Positions 17,914-26,293 of a stretch of 64,000 nt of DNA are shown one piece after another. The notes beneath the pieces are model-generated. The model was not told the origin of the DNA and searched no databases. It was given only the letters and a program-made list of their open reading frames with translations. Position numbers and translations under genes: made by a program. Source of the DNA: a virus; the IMG/VR virus record IMGVR_UViG_3300027976_000036, positions 1 through 64,000 of that record; one strand, given 5' to 3'. How positions within the stretch are numbered: the first letter of the stretch is position 1; each line of letters begins with the position of its first letter.

Positions 17914-19282
17914 TATTATAAAATCAGTAATCTTACTTCAAACTCAGGAAATATCTGAGATCGAAACCTTGTTAGGTAAATATCCTGGATATTTACGTAA
18001 ATTGTTTAAAAAAAACAATCTACCTTCTCCGTCTATATTCACTAATTTAAAAAAATTAGTGATATTATCTGAAGACGACAAGACAAATATTAAAATTTTA
18101 TATGAAAATTATTTTGGGAAGTCTAAAACAGTTAAACAGATTTCAAAAGATTTAAATATTCCCGATTATATTATTAAATCTTTTCTCAAAGAAAATAATA
18201 TAACTCATGATTCAAATATTCTTTCATATGAAGAAGAAAATCTAGAAAAAGAAATTAAAAAAATTGTTAATTTTAAATTACAGAAAAATTTAGAAGATAA
18301 AAAACTTTCAGAAATTAAAACCAATTCAGACAAGTGGTTAACTTGGAAGGATTCGTTTTTAGAACCATTTATTAATTTTTGCAAGACCCATAAGCATATC
18401 AATATCCCGATTGAAGAATCTTCTAAAAAAAGCGAATATTGCATTGTCCTACCTGTCCAAGATTTCCATTGGGGTAAGGTGACCAATTATAATGAAATCA
18501 ATAAAACTTCTCAAAATAGTTATGAAATCCTAGAAAGTAGATTAGTGCATTGCACAGCGAACTTAATCGGAAATGCTAAAAACTTTGGCGTTGCCGAAGA
18601 GATCTATTTAACTGTTGGTGGCGACTTTTTCAATATGGATACTTGGACGGGAACAACAACTGCTGGAACTGCTCAAGATAATGAGAATTCAATTGTTAAT
18701 GCTTTGTTAAGCGGACTTATGTTAAAAGTTGCCTATATTAATTATTTACTCGATAGTGGAGTTACTAATAAAATCAACCTAATTGTAACACCCGGCAATC
18801 ATGATAGATTAAGTTCTATTTCTCTTTATACAATGATATCATTATTTTTTATGAACAATGACAGAGTATGTAGCAAGTTAAAAGATGAACTAGTCGGTCA
18901 AAATGTTGGTATTGACAATTATATGTCAATTGCTAATAATTTAGATGTTAGAACTAGACAATATGTCAAATATGGGAACACTTTAATCTGCTTCACACAT
19001 GGCGATGGGATGAAAGCCGAAGACCTTCCACTCACAATCGCCCAAGAAGCACGCGAAATGTGGGGACAAACAGAAAATTGTGTATTCTTCAATGGTCACT
19101 TTCACCACAAAATTGTAAAAGAATTCTCTGGTGTTATCCAATTCCAAGTGGGTTCTCTATCGGGCGCTGATAGGTGGCACCAAAATAAAGGATATGTCAC
19201 CAGCAATAAGACATTAAGCTTCTTTTTATTAAATAAAGATAATGGCGTATTCGCAGAATTATGTGAGAAGGTTAGGTTTTAA
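17906..19282 (+). CDS. Calcineurin-like metallophosphoesterase with N-terminal helical domain
   Basis: 458 residues, GTG start overlapping the endolysin stop with AAGGAAAAA upstream. Residues 1-150 are helical and Lys-rich, with a helix-turn-helix-like segment (TVKQISKDLNIPDYIIKSFLKE). The phosphoesterase core has all metal-binding motifs in order: VQDFHWGK (DxH), TVGGDFFNMD, TPGNHDRL, CFTHGDGMK and FNGHFHHK. This suggests a DNA- or nucleotide-directed phosphodiesterase, perhaps a repair nuclease of the Mre11/SbcD/T4 gp47 superfamily, but no SMC-type partner is in the window. Confidence 0.85.
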   Translation: MDNIIKSVILLQTQEISEIETLLGKYPGYLRKLFKKNNLPSPSIFTNLKKLVILSEDDKTNIKILYENYFGKSKTVKQISKDLNIPDYIIKSFLKENNITHDSNILSYEEENLEKEIKKIVNFKLQKNLEDKKLSEIKTNSDKWLTWKDSFLEPFINFCKTHKHINIPIEESSKKSEYCIVLPVQDFHWGKVTNYNEINKTSQNSYEILESRLVHCTANLIGNAKNFGVAEEIYLTVGGDFFNMDTWTGTTTAGTAQDNENSIVNALLSGLMLKVAYINYLLDSGVTNKINLIVTPGNHDRLSSISLYTMISLFFMNNDRVCSKLKDELVGQNVGIDNYMSIANNLDVRTRQYVKYGNTLICFTHGDGMKAEDLPLTIAQEAREMWGQTENCVFFNGHFHHKIVKEFSGVIQFQVGSLSGADRWHQNKGYVTSNKTLSFFLLNKDNGVFAELCEKVRF

Positions 19283-20817
19283 TGAGTAGAAATACCACAA
19301 AATCTATCCTAGAATACCTGATAAAAGAAAATAGTATTTCTTCAATTAGGGCTTTATTACAAGGACAAGAAAAAGCTAGAGTTGATAGAGGTGAAAACAA
19401 AGGAAAGCCTTATGGTTTTCTTCATCACCGTATCAATAAATCTATATTGGAAGTGGATTATAATGCAAGTCCTACATTTAGAGGTGCCATAATTACACCA
19501 GCATCCAAATTGGTTCTAAAATCAGAAGGCTCGCAATCTAAAAGTGTACCAAGCGTTGATTTAATTTTAGCTTTAAAATGGGATTGGAATTATACTTCTT
19601 TAAAAGTGCCGCGTGGCACAGTTCGTTTTGTGGAAAATGATAGACGTAAAAGTTTATGGTTGTTAAACTATATTTATTACTTTTATTCTCAAGAATATAT
19701 GAATCCATCTGGATCTAAATTGTTAGATCCAAATAGCGGTGAATTTAAACAAAGATACAAAATAAGGAATAAAAGCTCCAGGTATGAGACGACTATTGGT
19801 TTTTCTAAATTTGAATCTATAGCTAAAAAAATATTTAATAAAAATAAAAAATATGGTGAAAACAATGATACAAATGGATTCAATGCAAGCTTTCACAGAG
19901 AGTTAATGAAAGCAGATGTATCACTTCATTGTCAATGCAATGCGTTTAAATTTTATTATTCATATGCAGCGACAAAGAAAAAATCAGCATTTCCCGGCAT
20001 GGAAGAAACAAGGCCAGCAAGTAATAATAATCCAAATAATGTTGGTATTGGTTGTAAACATATTCATTCAATTCTGTCTGGCCCGATTGGGTTTTCAGGT
20101 GTTGTTAAAAAATGTATAGAAGAAAGTGTTCAAGTTGTTGACAACAAATTGTTTATTAATAATAGAGATATAAACGATGGAGTTAATTTACCTTCTGAAA
20201 AAGTTTTTCAAGAAAAAATAAGAAAAAATAATATAGTTAAAGATATTTCTAATTTAGAACAAAAAATATCTAAACTAGAATTAGATATTGACAAGATTGA
20301 AAAACTTTTAAATTCAGAAACATCTCAAAGTAAAATATTTAAATTAGAGGATAAAAAATTAATTTTTAAATATGATTTAGCAGAAAAAAAGAACCAATTA
20401 ATTTCTTTAAATAAAGAATTAGATAGTGTTAAAGTTTCAGATGGTTCTTCTGATAATAAATTAGCTAAAGAAGAATTAAAAATTTTAGAAAATGAAATAG
20501 ATAAAGATGAAGTTGAATTAATTTCAAAGAAAAAAAAATATGCAAGTGAAAAAAAGCCAATTATTAGAAATGATGCATTTAATTCTAAAGTCAACATGGA
20601 CGAAGCACCAGAGGGCACAGGCACGCCACGGCCGGCACCGACACCCGATGGTGCCACTACGCCCTTGACAGCGCCCGTCAAGGTGCCTACGGTGCCGCCG
20701 GGACCACCTGTGTCGCCATTAGATGCAGCCGACGACACAACAGAACCCAAATTACCATCTGTTGAAGTGATCGAAAATGACAATATTTTTGATCCTGATG
20801 ATCCTGATTTTTACTAA
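19282..20817 (+). CDS. Hypothetical protein with SWIM-like Cys/His motif, coiled coil and Pro-rich tail
   Basis: 511 residues, start overlapping the previous stop (TAATG). The N-terminal 210 residues form an unknown globular part. A SWIM-type zinc pattern follows: CQC in LHCQCNAF (about residue 215) and CKH in GIGCKHIHSIL (about residue 257), i.e. CxC...CxH. Then a Lys/Glu-rich coiled coil (about 310-430) and a Pro/Thr/Ala-rich tail with GC-rich codons (20600-20720). SWIM motifs bind DNA or proteins; a role with the neighbouring phosphoesterase or chaperonin is possible but only inferred from position. Confidence 0.75.
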   Translation: MSRNTTKSILEYLIKENSISSIRALLQGQEKARVDRGENKGKPYGFLHHRINKSILEVDYNASPTFRGAIITPASKLVLKSEGSQSKSVPSVDLILALKWDWNYTSLKVPRGTVRFVENDRRKSLWLLNYIYYFYSQEYMNPSGSKLLDPNSGEFKQRYKIRNKSSRYETTIGFSKFESIAKKIFNKNKKYGENNDTNGFNASFHRELMKADVSLHCQCNAFKFYYSYAATKKKSAFPGMEETRPASNNNPNNVGIGCKHIHSILSGPIGFSGVVKKCIEESVQVVDNKLFINNRDINDGVNLPSEKVFQEKIRKNNIVKDISNLEQKISKLELDIDKIEKLLNSETSQSKIFKLEDKKLIFKYDLAEKKNQLISLNKELDSVKVSDGSSDNKLAKEELKILENEIDKDEVELISKKKKYASEKKPIIRNDAFNSKVNMDEAPEGTGTPRPAPTPDGATTPLTAPVKVPTVPPGPPVSPLDAADDTTEPKLPSVEVIENDNIFDPDDPDFY

Positions 20818-20837
20818 AATATTTAACAAAGGAAAAT

Positions 20838-22385
20838 ATGCAAGAAATTAAAAATGAAATAATAGAATATGTAAATAGATTTTCAGAAATAGTTGGAAGT
20901 ACATTCGGGCCGGGTGGGTTTAATGTATTGATTTCCAATGATGGCGGAGACTTTCTTACAAAAGACGGGGTTACTGTTGCTAGAAATTTACATACTAATA
21001 ACCCGTTAGAAAAATCCGTGTGGAATTTAATGAAGGAAGCATGTGAAAAAACCGTGTCAAGTTGTGGCGATGGGACAACAACTACGGCTATTTTAACATC
21101 TGCTTTTTACAATAATATGATCAGGGTTATTGATTCTGGGACTAATAGACCTTTATTGTTTAAAGAGTTAGATAGGTGTTTAGAAATACTTATTAGCGAG
21201 TTAACCAAAGAGGTATATGATATTAAAAATTATGGAGATATATTTAGAGTTGCATTATTGTCTTCGAACAATGATAAAGAATTAGCAAAATTAGTTGCTG
21301 ACACACTTGAATTTATTGGTATTGATGGATCTGTTAAAATCGAAGAAAGCAAAACTCACTTAAGCCATACTAGTATTAGTGATGGTTATCACTATAACTC
21401 TGGTTATAGCAGTTATGAATTTTGTAATACGAATAAACATACTTGTGAATTGGAGGACCCATTAATTCTTGTCTACAATGGTAGGCTAAATTTTGGCTCG
21501 GATTTTAAAAACACCATTGAAACGTTAGTTTTGCTTAATAAACCAATTGTACTAGTGGCAGATGAATTTGATGAAAAAGTATTGTCTACTCTTATTTACA
21601 ATAAAAATAAAAGTGGGATAAAAATTCTTGCAATAAATGCTCCTTATTTTGGTGTCAAAAAGAAAAACTCACTTGAAGATTTAAGTGTAATGGTTGGTGC
21701 GTCGTTATTTGATGATAGTTTACTACCCTTATCTCTTCTTAAGCCATCGGAGCATTTAGGTACCTGTAAAATGGTCACGTCTTCTAAATTTAAAACCTTA
21801 TTTATTGATTGTAATTTTAATGATGCAAAATATGATTCTTGGATCGAAAAACTTAAATCAGATATGACAGAAGCTGAAGATGATAGAATGGCACAAGAAT
21901 TGACTTATAGAATTTCGCAATTAAGTGCTTCTGCAATTATCATTTATCTTGCAGGTAACACGCCAGCAGAAATCTTGGAAAAGCGACACCGATTAGAAGA
22001 TGCGCTCTCGTCTGCAACGACTGCTGTTCGTGGTGGGGTCGTTGTCGCTGGCGGTGGTCCGTTGATTAGGGCGCTGTCCAATATTAAGCTTAGTGAAAGT
22101 GAATTTGTTTATGGTTTAATGATAGATACAATTTTTAAACAAACAATATATAGCCTATATGATAGATTATATGATAATTTGAGTGCAAGATCTCATATTA
22201 TTAGGTCTAAGTTATTAGTCTCAAATATATTTGAGTATTGCGATTACAATACTCACGAATTATCTGATTCTAAAGAATTTATTGAACCATACTTAACTAT
22301 AAAACAGAGCCTTAGTTATTCTTTATCAATCTCTAAGTTACTGTTGTCAGTCAAAGCATACGTGCTTAATAAAACTCAACAATAA
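20838..22385 (+). CDS. groEL: Phage-encoded GroEL-like group I chaperonin
   Basis: 515 residues aligned by eye with GroEL from end to end. Key blocks: STFGPGGFNVLIS, FLTKDGVTVARNL (ATPase aspartate), CGDGTTTTAILTSAF (nucleotide-binding GDGTT), and the C-terminal equatorial block RLEDALSSATTAVRGGVVVAGGGP, with the aspartate matching GroEL Asp398. The GGM tail is absent. The central apical domain is diverged. A few large phages carry their own chaperonin, some of which work without GroES. The start has AAAGGAAAAT. A GC-richer patch falls on the conserved C-terminal block (about 21960-22080). Confidence 0.92.
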   Translation: MQEIKNEIIEYVNRFSEIVGSTFGPGGFNVLISNDGGDFLTKDGVTVARNLHTNNPLEKSVWNLMKEACEKTVSSCGDGTTTTAILTSAFYNNMIRVIDSGTNRPLLFKELDRCLEILISELTKEVYDIKNYGDIFRVALLSSNNDKELAKLVADTLEFIGIDGSVKIEESKTHLSHTSISDGYHYNSGYSSYEFCNTNKHTCELEDPLILVYNGRLNFGSDFKNTIETLVLLNKPIVLVADEFDEKVLSTLIYNKNKSGIKILAINAPYFGVKKKNSLEDLSVMVGASLFDDSLLPLSLLKPSEHLGTCKMVTSSKFKTLFIDCNFNDAKYDSWIEKLKSDMTEAEDDRMAQELTYRISQLSASAIIIYLAGNTPAEILEKRHRLEDALSSATTAVRGGVVVAGGGPLIRALSNIKLSESEFVYGLMIDTIFKQTIYSLYDRLYDNLSARSHIIRSKLLVSNIFEYCDYNTHELSDSKEFIEPYLTIKQSLSYSLSISKLLLSVKAYVLNKTQQ

Positions 22386-22397
22386 ACTAATTTAGGA

Positions 22398-22473
22398 TTA
22401 TAATATTGTACCTATATTTTGTCTGATGCAGGAAAGCATCCTACAACTTACAACTATAGGTACAATATTATGG
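22398..22473 (+). promoter_or_regulatory. Long hairpin that pairs over the start codon of the MoxR gene
   Basis: A perfect 16-bp inverted repeat, 22400-22415 with 22456-22471, extendable by two G-U pairs, encloses a 40-nt loop that contains a second hairpin (22425-22429 with 22436-22440). The 3' arm contains the only plausible Shine-Dalgarno (AGG, 22458-22460) and the ATG (22470-22472). There is no T-run, so it is not a terminator. The mRNA structure would hide the start site until it is opened. Confidence 0.7.
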
Positions 22474-24173
22474 ATTATTCGAGCAAAATTGGTACTCTTA
22501 CTATCAAGCAAGCCAAAGAAGTAATTTACAAATTTATGAAGGCTCAAGAGCCTATTCTGATTCGGGGTCAGCATGGTATTGGTAAATCAGAAATTGTTTA
22601 TCAGGCTGCCAAACGTTTAATTGAAGAAGGTTTGGTAAACAAAGTCATTGAAAAACGCCTTAGTCAGTTAACCGATGGTGAAATGACTGGTCTACAGCGC
22701 GTAGACGGCGATTTCGTTCAATTTACACCTGTAGATTGGCTTTGGACAGCCTGCAATGAACCAGTCGTTCTTTTCCTAGATGAAGTTGACCGAGCCATTA
22801 GGGAATTGGCACAAGGTGTTTTTCAGCTCATGGATTCACGAGCCTTTAATGGTATGACTCTCCATCCCGGTACTATTATTATTGCTGCTGTTAATGGCGG
22901 GGAGCATGGGTCGAATTATCAGGTTCGAATTATGGATCCTGCCGAACTTGATCGTTACGCGGTGATTGATGTTCGACCAGATCTTACAGAATGGCTTGAA
23001 TTCGTTGGTGAAAAGAAACTTGTGCCAACTGAAATTTCACACTTTCTTGCGCAAAACCCTGAACACTTTTTCGCTGCTGAGATTGAGCGAAATGTCATTC
23101 AGCCAAGTCCGCGCAGTTGGGTTAAGCTTTCACAATTCTTTATCAAAAATAAAATTCTTGAAAAAGTTGAAGAACTTGGTGATGAAATTGTCACCTATTC
23201 ACGACCTCGCGTCGGTATGAAGGCATCGATTGATCTTGTAAAGTTTCTTCATAATAATTATGCAAAGATTTCAATTGTTGATATTCTTGATGGTAAGAAA
23301 AAGACTTCACAACTTTCGACAGCTCAGGTATATTCAAGCATTGAATATAATGAACTTTTGAATCTTCGCTCTACTATTTTTGAGAAGGGTTATAATAGAT
23401 CGGCGGTGGATAATCTTACTAAGTGGATATCCGAACTTAGTGAAGAAGTTATCATGACCGCCATTGGTAATATTATTTATGTTCTAATGTACGAACCAGA
23501 TATTAACACCAAGGGTGTTAATAGCCTAATATCAATGTTTATGGGTTCACTTTTTGAACACAAAAACGTGAAGAGTATTTATGTAAAGAGATCTGACGAA
23601 CTTGTTTCTCTTGACGGATTTGATTTCGTTGACGCTATTGTTGCTGGGTGTATGCTTGAAACTAATAAGACTGTTGATGCAGAAAGTATGCTTGACATTA
23701 TTATTTCAGATTCTGGTATGCCACGCACCACAATGAAGTGGGAATTTGTTATTGAAGACGGCTATACTGATCAAGATTATGTAACAATGAAAAAGGATGT
23801 CGAAAAGATCACAATCAAAGATATGCCGACTTGGAAAGAGCTTAGTCCTCAAGAAAAAGATGAGCAGCGTTCAATTTGGGCAAAGTTTCTTCGTCACAAT
23901 AAGAAGATTTACTTTGGACCTCATGCTGATAATAATAAAGCAATGGACGACAAGACTTGGCGTGTCAATGCTTTGCTTGCACACAGCGACGTAAAGCATT
24001 TGAACATCTTTTATAAGGATCCAAATACCAATCGTATTTCTTGGTTCTTTTATATCAATGACATCGTTGATGAAGTTAAGCAGCACAGTCTTACTGAAGA
24101 AAAGCCGATGACAGATTCAATCCTTATTGCATTCAATAAGGCTGAAGTTACTCAAATGTACTCGGGGGAATAA
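22470..24173 (+). CDS. MoxR-type AAA+ ATPase
   Basis: 567 residues when started at the ATG at 22470; a longer TTG-initiated frame from 22419 would read through the hairpin and is less likely. The AAA_5/MoxR core has Walker A GQHGIGKSEIVYQ (about residue 29), Walker B VVLFLDEVDRA (about residue 102), a sensor-1 region IIAAVNGGEHG and an arginine-rich PSPRSW segment. The C-terminal 300 residues are unlike MoxR and may bind the partner protein. The next gene encodes a metallopeptidase/VWA-like protein, reproducing the widespread MoxR-VWA pairing (as in RavA-ViaA), which usually remodels or inserts metal into a target protein complex. Confidence 0.88.
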   Translation: MDYSSKIGTLTIKQAKEVIYKFMKAQEPILIRGQHGIGKSEIVYQAAKRLIEEGLVNKVIEKRLSQLTDGEMTGLQRVDGDFVQFTPVDWLWTACNEPVVLFLDEVDRAIRELAQGVFQLMDSRAFNGMTLHPGTIIIAAVNGGEHGSNYQVRIMDPAELDRYAVIDVRPDLTEWLEFVGEKKLVPTEISHFLAQNPEHFFAAEIERNVIQPSPRSWVKLSQFFIKNKILEKVEELGDEIVTYSRPRVGMKASIDLVKFLHNNYAKISIVDILDGKKKTSQLSTAQVYSSIEYNELLNLRSTIFEKGYNRSAVDNLTKWISELSEEVIMTAIGNIIYVLMYEPDINTKGVNSLISMFMGSLFEHKNVKSIYVKRSDELVSLDGFDFVDAIVAGCMLETNKTVDAESMLDIIISDSGMPRTTMKWEFVIEDGYTDQDYVTMKKDVEKITIKDMPTWKELSPQEKDEQRSIWAKFLRHNKKIYFGPHADNNKAMDDKTWRVNALLAHSDVKHLNIFYKDPNTNRISWFFYINDIVDEVKQHSLTEEKPMTDSILIAFNKAEVTQMYSGE

Positions 24174-24174
24174 T

Positions 24175-25671
24175 ATGCAAACGCCAGAAGAATTAGAGTT
24201 AGAAATTGCTTTATATCACAAGGAATCAGATAGAGTATATAATCTTAGTAAAGAGTATTATCTCAAAATCCTAAATCATAAATCATTTGTTGATTTACCT
24301 GATGTATATAAAGATGGACTTAACAACAATTACAAGATTTTTGAAGATCAAAGAGATTTCTATGTTCAACTAAGAAGTCAATCCTTTGAGAAAAAGAAAG
24401 CTGCATGTGAAAAGATCTTTTTTACCTGTATTAATCAAAAACTGTTAGGCAACAATACCTTCTTTTATTACATGTTTATTGGTATCAGTGTTATTGCTGA
24501 TAAAAAGTCTATGTTTGAGGAAAAGACAGCAGCTGTTGTGTATGATTCAAGATATAATAATCGTTATATGATTTATAACCCTGATTTTATTCTCTATCAA
24601 TATAAATTAGGAGGATTATCTTCCATCGAATTTATCATTATTCACGAAATGTCTCACATTATTCTCGGTCATATTGATTTTAGAAATAAAATCTCGTTTT
24701 CTCACAATCTTTTCGAAGATACTGCGAAGATTGAAAACATTGCTCAAGATCTTCATATCAATTGGAATTGTGCTGTAGATGGGCAAACTATTCTCATTCC
24801 AAATATTTGTTTACCCGGCGCATTTCCTTATCAAGATTTTCCGACAGGGCTCTCTTCGGATGAATATTTAAATATTCTAAGAAAAAAAGACCAGAGTTTC
24901 ATCAATATGATGAATCTTCATGATAAATCATCTCTTTCTACAGAGCATGGTATGTCACTGGAAGATTTTAGTGATGCGATCGAAGGCCATGAATCAGCCC
25001 AAGGTAGTAAAAAAGGTGGACATGGTTCAAAGAAAGGGCCGGATTTCCTTGAAAAAATCTATGATTTGAATAAAATCCAAGATGCATACCTTTCTTCAAA
25101 AGGTCAAGGACTTGGTAATTCAACTCTTCTTGAAAAGTTTATCAAGACTCGCAAATCCAAGACAAATCCAGAAGATATTTTAAATTTTTTCTTGGAAAGA
25201 GCGAATGTTATTTGTGGTAAGGAATCTTCTAATCGAAAGCTGAATAAAAAGAATCCTTATATGCATCCGGGTAGTAAATTCATCCGACAAGCTGAAATTG
25301 CTTTCTTTTGTGATATGTCGGGCTCAGTCTCGGATGAATTGCTCGCAGATTTCTTCGCGATTGTTAAAAAGTGTTGTGAAGCCGACCGGGAATTTCTTTT
25401 CGTGCCGTTCACAACTTCGGTTGACAGTGAGAACATCGTGACTATTACTAGTATGGTGCCACCTAAGCTACGCACGGTGTGTGGCGGCACTGATTTTTCC
25501 TGCATCAATAGCTACATTAAAGACATGCCTAATTTATCTGGTGTGGTAGTATTGACTGATTTGGAAGCTCCCTATCCGGGAGAAATTGGGATTCCTAGAC
25601 TCTGGGTAACTAACCACGATTCTTCGAATTTCAACGGCGAAAACGTTCTGAACTTTTCGCAATATAAATAA
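24175..25671 (+). CDS. VWA-like protein with zinc metallopeptidase motif (DUF2201 type), MoxR partner
   Basis: 498 residues, start 1 bp after the ATPase stop. The N-terminal half has the zinc-peptidase signature IIHEMSHIILGHIDF (HExxH) near residue 160. The C-terminal part starts with AEIAFFCDMSGSVSDEL, the DxSGS metal-site motif of von Willebrand A domains, with CGGTDFSCI and VVVLTDLEAPYPG as the other metal-site loops. The central region is Gly/Ser/Lys-rich. The combination matches the DUF2201 family. It probably acts as the adaptor or target-binding subunit of the preceding AAA+ ATPase. A GC-richer patch covers the VWA metal site (25310-25500). Confidence 0.85.
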   Translation: MQTPEELELEIALYHKESDRVYNLSKEYYLKILNHKSFVDLPDVYKDGLNNNYKIFEDQRDFYVQLRSQSFEKKKAACEKIFFTCINQKLLGNNTFFYYMFIGISVIADKKSMFEEKTAAVVYDSRYNNRYMIYNPDFILYQYKLGGLSSIEFIIIHEMSHIILGHIDFRNKISFSHNLFEDTAKIENIAQDLHINWNCAVDGQTILIPNICLPGAFPYQDFPTGLSSDEYLNILRKKDQSFINMMNLHDKSSLSTEHGMSLEDFSDAIEGHESAQGSKKGGHGSKKGPDFLEKIYDLNKIQDAYLSSKGQGLGNSTLLEKFIKTRKSKTNPEDILNFFLERANVICGKESSNRKLNKKNPYMHPGSKFIRQAEIAFFCDMSGSVSDELLADFFAIVKKCCEADREFLFVPFTTSVDSENIVTITSMVPPKLRTVCGGTDFSCINSYIKDMPNLSGVVVLTDLEAPYPGEIGIPRLWVTNHDSSNFNGENVLNFSQYK

Positions 25672-25687
25672 CAAAAAGAGGTATTTT

Positions 25688-26224
25688 ATGACACGGCTTA
25701 AGACACGTTTTGTACATTTTCGCGGCTCTGAATTTGAAACCGGGGCGACTGTTGCTTTTGAATTTACGGGTGAACGCGATGCACCTGAGCGAGAGGTGGT
25801 GTTTGGTGTTTCATTTTGTAATAGAAAAGATACATTCAATCGTGCGACGGGCCGCATGATTGCGGAGAATCGTTTGAATTGTGACAGGACATGTCGACAA
25901 TTCACTGTGAAGCTTAATAGTTTCGAAAATATTAATATTCAAATTATTTGCGCCATCCGAGAATTTATCATGAAGCAACGGTCGGTGCGCGATGATGATG
26001 GAAAAATCATCGTTAAGGGTACTCCACAAAATTTCCGCGATCCGTTTTCGATGTTTTGGCCGACTTTTGGCCTTCTTGATCCATTTATGGAACAAGAAAT
26101 CGAACGTCGTTATGGACTTGTTTATCATGGACTTGCTTATCATCAAGCAGAGTTCTTAGAAGATCCATCTGGTTATCCGATGCGGCAAGTTTTTGATACT
26201 ACTGACGTTTTTGATAATGTCTAA
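25688..26224 (+). CDS. Hypothetical protein (178 aa)
   Basis: Starts with AAAGAGGTATTTT before ATG. The sequence is more Arg-rich and GC-rich than its neighbours (MTRLKTRFVHFRGSEF...), with aromatic-rich C-terminal motifs FSMFWPTFGLLDPF and YHGLAYHQAEF. No known domain recognised. It follows the MoxR/VWA pair with a 16-bp gap, so it may belong to the same functional unit. Confidence 0.7.
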   Translation: MTRLKTRFVHFRGSEFETGATVAFEFTGERDAPEREVVFGVSFCNRKDTFNRATGRMIAENRLNCDRTCRQFTVKLNSFENINIQIICAIREFIMKQRSVRDDDGKIIVKGTPQNFRDPFSMFWPTFGLLDPFMEQEIERRYGLVYHGLAYHQAEFLEDPSGYPMRQVFDTTDVFDNV

Positions 26225-26280
26225 TTGACAATAACAAAAGGTGGATATAGTGTTAGTACTATATCCACCTTTTATAAATA
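26225..26280 (+). terminator. Terminator-like 16-bp hairpin overlapping TTGACA/TATAGT and TATAAATA promoter-like boxes
   Basis: Arms 26236-26251 and 26258-26273 are perfectly complementary (16 bp, 6-nt loop), with A-run and T-run ends. The 5' side carries TTGACA (26225-26230) and TATAGT (26246-26251), 15 bp apart, and the 3' end carries TATAAATA (26273-26280), the T4 late-promoter box. The stem would end transcription of the MoxR block, and one or both boxes could restart it for rIIA. Confidence 0.7.
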
Positions 26281-26293
26281 CAAGAGAAAATAA

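Noticed and set aside
20325-20783. - strand frame opposite the SWIM-like gene
   Set aside because: It is a shadow of the coiled-coil and Pro-rich coding region; the + strand gene has better start context and fits the operon.
22419-22469. TTG start 51 bp upstream for the MoxR gene
   Set aside because: It would translate the hairpin region and has no Shine-Dalgarno; the ATG at 22470 begins directly before the conserved fold.
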